Source of the DNA: Paractinoplanes abujensis
Lineage (GTDB): Bacteria > Actinomycetota > Actinomycetes > Mycobacteriales > Micromonosporaceae
Length of the DNA stretch: 64,000 nt
Reading direction: 5' to 3'
NCBI RefSeq assembly: GCF_014204895.1
Contig: NZ_JACHMF010000001.1
Coordinates: 1,736,001-1,800,000, forward strand
Position 1 is the first letter of the stretch; each line of letters opens with the position of its first letter. Below are positions 32,658 to 40,329 of this stretch, piece by piece. The notes below the pieces were generated by a model. That model ran no database searches. It saw only the letters and a program-made list of their open reading frames with translations, and was not told where the DNA came from. The position numbers were made by a program, and so were the translations under genes.

Positions 32658-34142
32658 TCAGGCGCGGCGGCCTCCGTCGAGGACCAGCCGGGGCCAGGCT
32701 GACAGGTCCGCCAGCATCTGGCGGTCGTGGGTGGCGATCACGACGGCGGCCGGGGTGGTGGCCAGGGACGCGGTCAGGTCGTCGACCAGGCCGGCCGACA
32801 AGTGGTTGGTCGGTTCGTCGAGCAGGAGCACGTCGGGCCGGCCGTCGAGGACCTCCTCCAGGTGGTGGCGCCGGTGCTGGCCGGGGGACATGCGGGCGGC
32901 CGCCGTGAAGACCTCCTGGGCCAGGTAGCCGACCGTCGCCCCGGAGAGTCGCCGCACCGAGCCCGTCGCCGGTGTCAGCGTGCCCGCCAGGACGGCCAGG
33001 AACGTGGATTTGCCGGCGCCGTTGGGGCCGGTCACCAGCAGGCGGTCGCCGCCGGTCAGACGCAGCCCGTACGGGGTCGGCAGGCGGCCGGTGACGGTGA
33101 TGTCCTGCGCGTCCAGCAGCGGCACACCGGGACGGGTGTCGCTGTCGGGCCACCGCAGCGGGCGCGGCGGCTTCGGCACCGTGATCCGGTGCGCTGCCAA
33201 GGCCTCCTGGCGGCGTTTGACGGCCTGCACGATGCCGGGCGCCCGGCTTTGCCGCTTGTGCCGGCCGGTGCCCTTGTCGGGGCGCCAGCTCGTGCTCAAC
33301 CGCCCGCGGGCTTCCTCGGCCGCGCCGGTCAGCCGCTGATGTTCGGCCACCTGGTTGTCGTACTCCTGCTGCCACTGCTGCCGTTCCCGCCGTTTGGCCT
33401 GCTGCCAGCGGGCATAGCCACCCGCGTACAGGCGGGGCCGGCCGTCGGGGGTGGGGTCGAGGTCGAGGAACTCGGCGGCCACGTCGCGCAGCAGCGCCCG
33501 GTCGTGCGTGACGACCAGGACGCCGCCGGGGTGGTGCCGCAGCCGCTCGGTCAGGAACGTGAGCCCGGCCGCGTCGAGGTGGTTGGTCGGCTCGTCCAGC
33601 AGCAGCAGGTCGTGGTGCGCGCCGAGCACACAGGCCAGCCGTACGCGGTAACGCTGGCCCACCGACAGCGTGTCCAGCCGCCGGGCCCGGTCGGTGCACG
33701 CGTCGAGCGCTTCCAGGGCCACGTCGACGCGCCGCTGCGCGTCCCACGCGTCCAGCCGGGTGGCCGTGTCGAGTGCCTTCTCGTACGAGCCGGGGTCTTC
33801 TTCGATCGTCGCCAGTGCCGCGTCGAGGCCGGCCAGGGCGTGCAGCGAGGGCTGGAGGGCCTGGTCGACGAGGGTGCCGACGGTCTCGCCGGCTTCGGCG
33901 GGCAGGGCCTGCTCGGCCACGCCGATCGTGCCCGCGCGGTGCACGCGGCCCTCATCGGGTGGGGCCAGCCCGGCCAGCACCCGCAGCAGGGTCGTCTTGC
34001 CGCTGCCGTTGCGGCCGACCACGGCCAGGCGGGAGCGGGCCGACACGGTGACGTCGACGCCGTCGAGGACGACGCGGTCGCCCCGCACGACGCGCACGGC
34101 CTCAGCCCGTACGTGGGAATGGGTGTTCTCGAGAATGGTCAC
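32658..34142 (-). CDS. ABC-F family ATPase, antibiotic resistance (ribosome protection) type
   Basis: A 494-residue protein with two ABC domains and no membrane helices. Domain 1 has Walker [11 protein letters not shown], signature LSVGQRYRV and Walker [13 protein letters not shown]; domain 2 has [20 protein letters not shown] and [11 protein letters not shown]. The linker between them ([20 protein letters not shown] to [18 protein letters not shown]) is the long helical hairpin that reaches the ribosomal peptidyl-transferase centre in ARE-ABC-F proteins. It probably dislodges macrolide, lincosamide or similar drugs. GTG 34142 ([15 protein letters not shown]) is preferred; GTG 34190 would add 16 residues. 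A leader ORF with MRLR lies upstream. Confidence 0.88.
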   Translation of the reverse strand: MTILENTHSHVRAEAVRVVRGDRVVLDGVDVTVSARSRLAVVGRNGSGKTTLLRVLAGLAPPDEGRVHRAGTIGVAEQALPAEAGETVGTLVDQALQPSLHALAGLDAALATIEEDPGSYEKALDTATRLDAWDAQRRVDVALEALDACTDRARRLDTLSVGQRYRVRLACVLGAHHDLLLLDEPTNHLDAAGLTFLTERLRHHPGGVLVVTHDRALLRDVAAEFLDLDPTPDGRPRLYAGGYARWQQAKRRERQQWQQEYDNQVAEHQRLTGAAEEARGRLSTSWRPDKGTGRHKRQSRAPGIVQAVKRRQEALAAHRITVPKPPRPLRWPDSDTRPGVPLLDAQDITVTGRLPTPYGLRLTGGDRLLVTGPNGAGKSTFLAVLAGTLTPATGSVRRLSGATVGYLAQEVFTAAARMSPGQHRRHHLEEVLDGRPDVLLLDEPTNHLSAGLVDDLTASLATTPAAVVIATHDRQMLADLSAWPRLVLDGGRRA

Positions 34143-34154
34143 GGGTCTGCTCTC

Positions 34155-34258
34155 GGCTCGTCTGGTGAGCCGGGCAGCGCTGATCGGCACCGCCCGGACA
34201 GGAACGCCAGGACGGCGGTGCAGAAGCTGTGGACAGAAAGTGAGCTCCAGCCGCCGTC
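34155..34258 (-). promoter_or_regulatory. Candidate attenuator between leader peptide and ABC-F gene
   Basis: On the minus strand, GACGGCGG (34251-34258, overlapping the leader stop) can pair perfectly with CCGCCGTC (34211-34218). Next, CCGGGC (34192-34197 side) pairs with GCCCGG (34170-34175), and GGCTC (34167-34171) with GAGCC (34155-34159). The last two stems share bases 34170-34171 and so exclude each other. This is the layout expected for drug-controlled attenuation. Confidence 0.5.
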
Positions 34259-34301
34259 AGCGGCCGGAACGCAACCTCATCGAGGCGATGCCGGTGAACA
34301 T
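34257..34301 (-). CDS. Leader peptide MFTGIASMRLRSGR with macrolide-arrest motif
   Basis: A 14-codon ORF located 115 bp before the ABC-F gene on the same strand. Residues 8-11 are MRLR (34280-34269), the same arrest motif found in the ErmDL leader (MTHSMRLR) that stalls the ribosome when a macrolide is bound. A GATAAT -10 element lies about 40 bp upstream. A stalled ribosome would cover the first arm of the hairpin at 34251-34258. The ribosome site is weak. The assignment is inferred from motif and position. Confidence 0.5.
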   Translation of the reverse strand: MFTGIASMRLRSGR

Positions 34302-34340
34302 GGCGGCAAGGTTAGCCGACAGCCCGCGGCGGCGCCGGTG

Positions 34341-34346
34341 ATTATC
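34341..34346 (-). promoter_or_regulatory. -10 element for leader/ABC-F transcript
   Basis: GATAAT (ATTATC on the plus strand) matches the -10 consensus in five of six positions and would start transcription near 34334, about 33 bp before the leader ATG. A clear -35 is not visible; it would fall at about 34364-34369, just upstream of the divergent hydrolase gene. Confidence 0.4.
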
Positions 34347-34416
34347 CGGCGGGCCGGTTGTGAAGACCTCGCGCAGATCCCGGTCGATCGACGGCGGTGA
34401 CGATACGGTCCGGGGC

Positions 34417-35826
34417 GTGAGATTCGCCCGGCGGTGGTTGCCGTCCCTGCTCGCGCTGATCGCTGTGACCGTCGGCGGCCTGCTGCTGAGCCGTTTCCCG
34501 GACGCCGAGCACGTGGTGGTCGACGGGGTGCCGCTCGAGGTGATGCGGCCCGGCGGTTCCCCGTCCGGGCCCGGTGTGGTGGTGGCGCACGGGTTCGCAG
34601 GCTCGGCCCGGTTGATGCGGCAGTTCGGCGACACCCTGGTCGCGCGCGGCTACACCGTGGTCCTGCCCGACTTCGACGGTCACGGCGCGAGCACCCGCGA
34701 ACCGGTCGACCTGCAGCACGACCTGGACGTGGCGGTGACCTACCTGCGGTCGCTGCCGGGTGTCGACGCGTCGCGGATCGCGCTGGTGGGGCATTCGATG
34801 GGCGCGACCGCGGTGACGGCCTACGCCGTCGCCCACCCCGAGATCACCGCCACCGTGGCCCTTTCCCTGCCCGGCGCCGGCCAGGTGACGCCGGCCCGGC
34901 CGGCCCGCCTGCTCCTGCTGGTGGGGCAGCTCGAGTTCCCCGGCTTCCACCGGAGCGTCACGCAGGCCATGCGGGGCGCGGGCAGTGACCGGCGGTCCGC
35001 CAGCGTCGCCGCCACCGAGCACATCTCGATCCTGTACGCGGCCCGGGCGCACCGGCTGACCGCGGACTGGATCGACGCCGCGTTCGGGCGTGCCGCCGCC
35101 GCGACCGAGCCACCGTCCCCGCTGCGCCGGCTGGCCTCGGCCGGCCTGCTGATGCTGGGCCTGCTGGCCGGGTTCCCCGCCGTCGTCCGGCTGCTGCTGG
35201 GCCGGCCGAGCCGGTTGCCGCCCCACCCCGCCGCCGCTCCGGGCCGCGCCGCCGTAGTCGTCGTGGCCGCTGCGATACCGGCGGTGTTCGTCGCGCCGCT
35301 GCTCCCGACGAACCGCCTGGAACTCGGCGGCTACGCGGGCGGCTTCGCCGCGCTGATGGGCGTCGCGATCCTGGCCTGCCTGCGCCGCGTCCGCTCCCCG
35401 GGCGGTGGGTCGCGCCCGCTGCTCGTGGCACTGCTGGTGATCCCGTACGCCGCGGCTGCGATCGCCGTGCCGCTGCAGCTCGGCTTCACCCAGGCCGTCC
35501 CGGTCGGCCCCCGCTGGTGGCTGCTGCTCGTCGTGTGGCTCGGTTTCGCCCTGCTGGCCTACGCCACCGGCCTGCTGTCGGGCCGCTTGCGGGGCGACCT
35601 GCTCGTGGCCGTGGTAGCGGTGTGCGCCCTGACCGCGGGCTCCGTGGCCGGGCTGGCCTCCGGCTTCCTGGTGCTGGTGGTGCCGCTGCTGGCCGTGCTG
35701 ATGGTGATCCAGGCCGGGCTGTCGGCGGCGCTGCGGTGCGGCGGCGCGCCGCAGTGGCTGGTCGCCCTGACCGGCTCGATCCTGGTGGCCTGGCCGATCG
35801 CGACGACGCTGCCGATCGCCGTCTGA
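34417..35826 (+). CDS. Alpha/beta hydrolase fused to a polytopic membrane domain
   Basis: About 469 residues. An N-terminal helix (RRWLPSLLALIAVTVGGLLL) anchors an extracytoplasmic or membrane-facing alpha/beta hydrolase: VVVAHGFAGSARLM, VVLPDFDGHGAST and nucleophile LVGHSMGATAV (GxSxG), with the His probably in VAATEHISILY. From about residue 230 six or seven hydrophobic helices follow, with no family I recognise. The fusion suggests a membrane ester or lipid substrate. GTG 34417 is preferred because VRFARRW begins there and TACGGT sits 7 bp before it as in a leaderless transcript; ATG 34360 is an in-frame alternative. Confidence 0.8.
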   Translation: MRFARRWLPSLLALIAVTVGGLLLSRFPDAEHVVVDGVPLEVMRPGGSPSGPGVVVAHGFAGSARLMRQFGDTLVARGYTVVLPDFDGHGASTREPVDLQHDLDVAVTYLRSLPGVDASRIALVGHSMGATAVTAYAVAHPEITATVALSLPGAGQVTPARPARLLLLVGQLEFPGFHRSVTQAMRGAGSDRRSASVAATEHISILYAARAHRLTADWIDAAFGRAAAATEPPSPLRRLASAGLLMLGLLAGFPAVVRLLLGRPSRLPPHPAAAPGRAAVVVVAAAIPAVFVAPLLPTNRLELGGYAGGFAALMGVAILACLRRVRSPGGGSRPLLVALLVIPYAAAAIAVPLQLGFTQAVPVGPRWWLLLVVWLGFALLAYATGLLSGRLRGDLLVAVVAVCALTAGSVAGLASGFLVLVVPLLAVLMVIQAGLSAALRCGGAPQWLVALTGSILVAWPIATTLPIAV

Positions 35827-35880
35827 CCGTGCCGCCGCGGCCGGCATGCGTGCCATCGATGACATGCGTACGCTGCGGCG

Positions 35881-36978
35881 GTGCCCGATGTCGCGGTTGA
35901 CCGCCTGTACACCAAGAGAACGCTCGTCGTGGCGTCGCACGCCATCGAGCAGGCGGCGCTGGCTGCCGCCGAGGACGGCCCGCTGGTCGTGATCGCGCTG
36001 TTCCAGCGGATGCCCTATTTCGACCGGGAACGCGCGGTCTATGAACGCATCGCCGGGCTGGCCGCGGTCACGGTGGTGGGCGTGGTCGCCGACCAGCCGC
36101 CGGAGCTGCCGGCGCGGGCCCATCCGGTGCTGCTCGACGACAAGGAGGAACTCGCGCGGGAGTGGACGGTCGTCGTCCTGACGCCGCGCTTCGGGGCCCT
36201 CCTGGTCGCGCACGACCAGGAGCAGATCGACGGTACGGCCGGCACCATCGAAAGTGGCCGTCTGTTCAGCGGCCGGGTCGACCACCGGCGCGATGCGGCT
36301 TTGCACGAGGTGCTGCGTCTGCGGACCCAATTGGCGGACCGGCTGCCGGCCGGCGCGGTCAGCGCGCTCGATGCCGTGGTAGCGCGCGTCCGGGAGCTGC
36401 CGGCCACGCCCGGCGAGGCCCGCACGGACGCCCTGTTGCGGGCGCTGCTCGCGCAGTCGGCCCGCGACAACGATCGGCTCAACGCCCGGCGACTGCAGGC
36501 GCGGACCGCCCGGCCGGGAGCCGGCGACGATCCGCTGACCTCCCCGCAGGAGACGCAACGATGGTCCGGCGGGTCCGGCGTGACCGCGCCGGGGGTGCTG
36601 GCGGTGGCACTGCTGGCGGTGCGGATCGGCAATCCCACCGGCACCGCCGGCACGGTCGGGCGCACGGCCGCGCGGCATGACGAAACGGTGATCAACCTGC
36701 TGGTCTCGAGGCTGCGGCCGGCCGACCGGGCGAGCCGGGTCGGGCAGGGCGAGTTCCTGCTGTATCTGCCGGCCCTCACCTACGACGAGGCGGTCGCGTT
36801 CGCTTATCGGATCGGCGCGGACTTCGCCGAGGCCTCGCAGCGCAACGCCTTTCTCTCGGCCGCGGTGCACGTGGCGCTGACGGTGACCCGGCACCGGCCG
36901 CTGCCGGTCGACAAGGTCCGGGAGGCCCTGCAATGGGCGGTCACCGAAGGCGTGCCGGTCGCCACCATCGACGGCTGA
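35881..36978 (+). CDS. DICT sensory domain protein with degenerate GGDEF-like C-terminus
   Basis: A 365-residue soluble protein. Residues 1-120 fit the DICT domain (TKRTLVVASHAIEQAAL, LVVIALFQRMPYFDRERAVYERIA, LAREWTVVVLTPRFGALLVA), a small sensory module often linked to diguanylate cyclases and two-component proteins. The C-terminal part (VLAVALLAVRIGN, HDETVINLLVSRLRPADRASRVGQGEFLLYLP) follows the strand-helix layout of GGDEF domains. It reads VGQGEF where GGDEF is expected, so it cannot be an active cyclase. It could bind GTP, c-di-GMP or a partner. GTG 35881 starts 55 bp after the hydrolase gene. Confidence 0.8.
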   Translation: MPDVAVDRLYTKRTLVVASHAIEQAALAAAEDGPLVVIALFQRMPYFDRERAVYERIAGLAAVTVVGVVADQPPELPARAHPVLLDDKEELAREWTVVVLTPRFGALLVAHDQEQIDGTAGTIESGRLFSGRVDHRRDAALHEVLRLRTQLADRLPAGAVSALDAVVARVRELPATPGEARTDALLRALLAQSARDNDRLNARRLQARTARPGAGDDPLTSPQETQRWSGGSGVTAPGVLAVALLAVRIGNPTGTAGTVGRTAARHDETVINLLVSRLRPADRASRVGQGEFLLYLPALTYDEAVAFAYRIGADFAEASQRNAFLSAAVHVALTVTRHRPLPVDKVREALQWAVTEGVPVATIDG

Positions 36979-37005
36979 TGCCGCCGGGTCCGCAGCCGGT
37001 GGGCG

Positions 37006-37611
37006 TCAGGACGCCTGGAGCAGGGACCAGTCGGCGCGGGTGGTGAAGCCGAGCCGCTCGAAGAACGGCACCGTCTCGTGGGCGGCGTGCAGATACGCCG
37101 TGTGCGCGCCGGCCAGCGCGCCGCGCCGCAGGATCGTCTCGGTGAGCACGCGCGCGTACCCCTGCCGCCGGAACGCCGGGATCGTCGCGACGTTGGCGAT
37201 GCCGAGATGTCCGTCGGTGAGCAGGCCGACGCCGGCTGCGACGGCCGTGCCGTTGTGGGTCTCGGCCACGTAGGCCCCGATCCGGGGGTTGGCGAGGACC
37301 TCGGCGGTGTAGAGAGCGGCCACGGCGGCAGGGGCGACGTCGAACGCGCGGCCCGTGATGTCGGCGAACGTTTCGTACTCGTCGCTGGCCAGGCGGCGTA
37401 CGAGGGCCAGGTCGGCCGGCACCGAACCGGTCGAGTGGCGCCCGTCGAGGCCGGCGACCATGAAGATCTGCTGCTCGGTGCAGCCCAGCCCGGTGGCGGC
37501 GGAGCGCTGGCGGGGACGGCTGCGCAAGTGGGAGCGGCGGCGTGAAGAAGTGAGCATTTCCACGGCGGCCTGGTGGGCGCGCGCCGAGGATCGGGTCGTG
37601 TCGCGGTGCAT
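37006..37611 (-). CDS. GNAT acetyltransferase with doubtful N-terminus
   Basis: A 201-residue frame. Residues 110-201 form a recognisable GNAT half: RIGAYVAETHNGTAVAAGVG, then the acetyl-CoA loop ATIPAFRRQGYARVLTETIL and HAAHETVPFFERLGFTTR. Residues 40-110 (GLGCTEQQIFMVAGLDGRHS) look like an inner part of a longer protein. The first 40 residues are Arg/Ser-rich and lack any family likeness. The gene may therefore be a 5'-truncated remnant or may start later, at the internal ATG of MVAGLDG. It stands alone between convergent and divergent neighbours. Confidence 0.6.
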   Translation of the reverse strand: MHRDTTRSSARAHQAAVEMLTSSRRRSHLRSRPRQRSAATGLGCTEQQIFMVAGLDGRHSTGSVPADLALVRRLASDEYETFADITGRAFDVAPAAVAALYTAEVLANPRIGAYVAETHNGTAVAAGVGLLTDGHLGIANVATIPAFRRQGYARVLTETILRRGALAGAHTAYLHAAHETVPFFERLGFTTRADWSLLQAS

Positions 37612-37848
37612 GGGGGACCTTCAAAGGGATCGAACAGCGTCTTACATCTCGGGAAGGTTATCTCGCGTCCGGGATTTTGCCCCGTCCGTGTTGCCGGTTC
37701 TTTGCGAGCTCACGTGACGATCGCCACGCTCCGGTAAGTCGCACACCGTGTCCGTATCGATGTGCCTAACTCCTTCGGGTAGGCGACAGAACGCCGCCCA
37801 GCGGCGAGTGTGGAGGGTAACTCGCTGACTACTTGGAGTGAGGTGCCC

Positions 37849-39732
37849 GTGAGCGTCACGGAGGAGACGGTCCTTCCGGAACTACGCAATGCCTGGTGGG
37901 AGCACGGGTATCGACGCCGCGCGGAGACAGGCGTATTCGGTGTCTTCGCGGAGCTGCCCCAGTTCGTGCGGCAGGCGGTGGCCGTCGCGTGGCGGGCCGA
38001 CAAGGTGCGCACGTCGCTGGTCGGGCTGGCCACCGTCGCGGCCGGGGCGATGGCCACGTTCGGGCTGCTCTCGACCCAGCGGGTGCTGGTCGAGCTGTTC
38101 GGGGCCGGGCCCACACCGGAGCGGGTCGAGGCCGCGCTGCCCGCGCTGGCCGTGCTGGCGGCGGTCACTGCCGTACGCGGCGGGCTGGGCATCGCCACCG
38201 GCTACGCCCAGAACGGGCTGACACCACGCGTCAACCAGGAAGCCGAGCGCCGGTTGTTCGAGACGACCACCGCCGTACGGCTGGACGCCTTCGACGCCGA
38301 CGCCTTCGCGGACGACATGGAACGGGCCACGCGGGGCAGCGACGCCGCCAACGGGCTGGTGTCGGACACCACCAACCTGCTGGCCGGGGCCGTGGGCCTG
38401 ATCGCGGTGGCCGTGGCTGTCGTCGTGATCAACCCGTTGCTGCTGCTCGCACTGCTCGTCGCCACCTTGCCCAACGGCTACGCGGCCCTGCGCGCGGGTC
38501 ACCTGCGGTACGCGAACTTCCTGGCCGGGTCCGTGCGCCGCCGGCGGTTGTTCGTGCTCCAGCGGCAGATGGCCGAACGGGAATCAGCGCCGGAGCTCAG
38601 GACGTACGGGCTCCGGCGTTTCCTCCTCGGACAGTACGACATGGTCATGGACGCGCAGACCGCCACCGAACTGACGCTGGCCCGGCGGGTCACGACGACG
38701 ATGAGCGTGGGCGCGGTGATCAGCGGGATCGGGCTGGGCGGGGTGTGGGTGCTGCTCGGGGTGCTGCTCGCGGGCGGGCACATCCCGCTGTCGGCCGCGG
38801 TCACCTGCGTCGTGGCGGTGCAGGCGGCCCAGCGTTCGCTCACGACGGTCACCATGCAGCTCGACCACATGTTCACCGACGGGCAGTTCTTCAAGGAGTA
38901 CGTGGGCTTCCTCGAACGGGCCCGGCAGTACATCCCGGACGACGAGCCCGACGGGCAGCCCGCCCCGCCGCCGCTGCGCCGCCTGGACATCACCGGTGTC
39001 AGCCTGCGCTACCCGGACCGGGACTCGCCGGCCGTCGACGACGTCACGATCAGCATCGAGGCCGGGCAGACGGTCGCGTTCGTCGGCGAGAACGGCTCAG
39101 GCAAGTCGACGCTGGCCGCGATGATCGCCGCGCTGCGGTCGCCGAGCGAAGGCGCGATCGAGTGGAACGGCCGGCCGCTGCCCGAGTGGGACCGCGACGG
39201 GCTGCGCGGGCGGATCGCGGTCGTCCTGCAGGAACATCACAAGTGGCCCTACACCGCGGCCACCAACATCGCGATGGGCGACCTGGACACCGACGTCGAA
39301 CAGGCCCGTATCGAGACCGCCGCGCGCAAGGCGGCCGCGCACGAGACGATCCTGTCGCTGCCCCACGGCTACCGCACACTGCTCGACCGTACGTTCAAGG
39401 AAGGCCACGACCTCTCCGGCGGCCAGTGGCAGCGGATCACCGCCGCGCGTGGCTTCTACCGCGACGCCGACCTGCTCATCATGGACGAGCCGTCGTCGGC
39501 GCTCGACCCCCGCGCCGAGGACGCCCTGTTCCAGGCGATCCGCGGCCGCCACGGCCGGCACACCACGATCCTGATCACGCACCGGCTGGCCAACGTCATC
39601 CACGCCGACCAGATCTTCGTGCTGCACGAGGGTGAACTGGTCGAGCGGGGCAGCCACGCCGACCTGATGGCGGCCGGCGGCCGGTACGCGGAGCTGTTCC
39701 GCATCCAGGCCGCCGGCTACCGATCGGAGTGA
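37849..39732 (+). CDS. ABC exporter (fused membrane and ATPase domains)
   Basis: About 627 residues. The first 330 residues hold the membrane domain with six predicted helices (for example LATVAAGAMATFGLL, AGAVGLIAVAVAVVVI and IGLGGVWVLLGVLLAGG). The ATPase has Walker A VGENGSGKST, Q-loop VVLQEHHKWPY, signature LSGGQWQRI, Walker B LLIMDEPSSALD and H-loop LITHRL. This is the layout of ABCB/ABCC-like exporters; the DLSGGQW signature is often seen in peptide or lanthipeptide exporters, but no precursor gene is nearby. The start is between GTG 37843 and 37849; GGAGTGAGG serves either. The cargo is unknown. Confidence 0.92.
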   Translation: MSVTEETVLPELRNAWWEHGYRRRAETGVFGVFAELPQFVRQAVAVAWRADKVRTSLVGLATVAAGAMATFGLLSTQRVLVELFGAGPTPERVEAALPALAVLAAVTAVRGGLGIATGYAQNGLTPRVNQEAERRLFETTTAVRLDAFDADAFADDMERATRGSDAANGLVSDTTNLLAGAVGLIAVAVAVVVINPLLLLALLVATLPNGYAALRAGHLRYANFLAGSVRRRRLFVLQRQMAERESAPELRTYGLRRFLLGQYDMVMDAQTATELTLARRVTTTMSVGAVISGIGLGGVWVLLGVLLAGGHIPLSAAVTCVVAVQAAQRSLTTVTMQLDHMFTDGQFFKEYVGFLERARQYIPDDEPDGQPAPPPLRRLDITGVSLRYPDRDSPAVDDVTISIEAGQTVAFVGENGSGKSTLAAMIAALRSPSEGAIEWNGRPLPEWDRDGLRGRIAVVLQEHHKWPYTAATNIAMGDLDTDVEQARIETAARKAAAHETILSLPHGYRTLLDRTFKEGHDLSGGQWQRITAARGFYRDADLLIMDEPSSALDPRAEDALFQAIRGRHGRHTTILITHRLANVIHADQIFVLHEGELVERGSHADLMAAGGRYAELFRIQAAGYRSE

Positions 39733-39745
39733 GATCAGCCCCGGG

Positions 39746-39925
39746 TCACTGCTGGCTGTCGCCCGCGCCCGTGCGCTTCTGCGCCTCGTCCTGGGCCCGG
39801 TCGACCTGTGACGTGTACTTGTCACCGGTGCGCTGGTCGACCTGGTCGCCCGCCTTCTCGATACCCTGGTCGACCTGCTCGTCGTGCTTGTCGGCGAAGT
39901 CCTTGGCCTTGTCCATGAAGCCCAT
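39746..39925 (-). CDS. MT0933/Rv0909-type small protein (antitoxin-like)
   Basis: A 59-residue, highly charged helical protein: MGFMDKAKDFADKHDEQVDQ, then GIEKAGDQVDQRTGDKYTSQ. It matches the MT0933-like family, which includes the proposed antitoxin Rv0909 of M. tuberculosis. The usual partner (an SRPBCC-fold toxin such as Rv0910) is not adjacent, so here it is an orphan; many actinobacteria carry several such orphans and a stress role is also possible. ATG 39925 is chosen as the conserved start; GAGGGAGGC precedes it. It converges with the ABC exporter 13 bp away. Confidence 0.8.
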   Translation of the reverse strand: MGFMDKAKDFADKHDEQVDQGIEKAGDQVDQRTGDKYTSQVDRAQDEAQKRTGAGDSQQ

Positions 39926-39987
39926 GACGTGCCTCCCTCTCGCTGTCTCGCTGTCTCGCTGTGGAACCAACACGTATTGGCTTCCCG

Positions 39988-40329
39988 CTACGAACCGGGG
40001 GAAACACTTTGTGGTGCCAGCGGGTACAGGGCCAGCGGCACGTGGTGCTGGCCCGCGTGGATGTCACGGTCGCGCAGGCTGCCCTGGGGGACCGGACGGG
40101 GGAACGAGATCTTGACGACGTTCAGCGACGGGATGCGGAAGATCTGGATCGTGCCGGCCGGTACGCCGTACAGGCGCGCGATCACCGCCGCGTCCAGGTA
40201 GCCGGGGTCGGCCACCACGGCGTAGCCGTCGGCGTCGCGCATGAACAACTCCATGGTCACCCAGAACGGGCCGGCGTTCTTGGAGCGGACCTCGAGGGCG
40301 AGGTCGGCGATCGTACGGGGATCAGGCAT
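39988..40329 (-). CDS. DUF4387 protein, probable small subunit of the AtuA-like enzyme
   Basis: A 113-residue protein matching DUF4387: TIADLALEVRSKNAGPFWVTMELFM, YLDAAVIARLYGVPAGTIQIF and NVVKISFPRP. These proteins are found beside, or fused to, AtuA/DUF1446 proteins and are thought to be their small subunit; the reaction is not known. Its ATG lies within the last 8 bp of the AtuA gene, so the two are translationally coupled. It is the last gene of the catabolic operon. Confidence 0.88.
   Translation of the reverse strand: MPDPRTIADLALEVRSKNAGPFWVTMELFMRDADGYAVVADPGYLDAAVIARLYGVPAGTIQIFRIPSLNVVKISFPRPVPQGSLRDRDIHAGQHHVPLALYPLAPQSVSPGS

Noticed and set aside
34142..34190. GTG 34190 as the ABC-F start codon
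   Set aside because: The extra 16 residues lack similarity and the codon lies within the loop of a predicted attenuator stem; GTG 34142 begins the conserved segment. It remains possible.
34342..36933. An 863-codon minus-strand frame opposite the hydrolase and DICT genes
   Set aside because: It consists of Gln/Arg/Gly-rich sequence without domains; the plus-strand genes are convincing.
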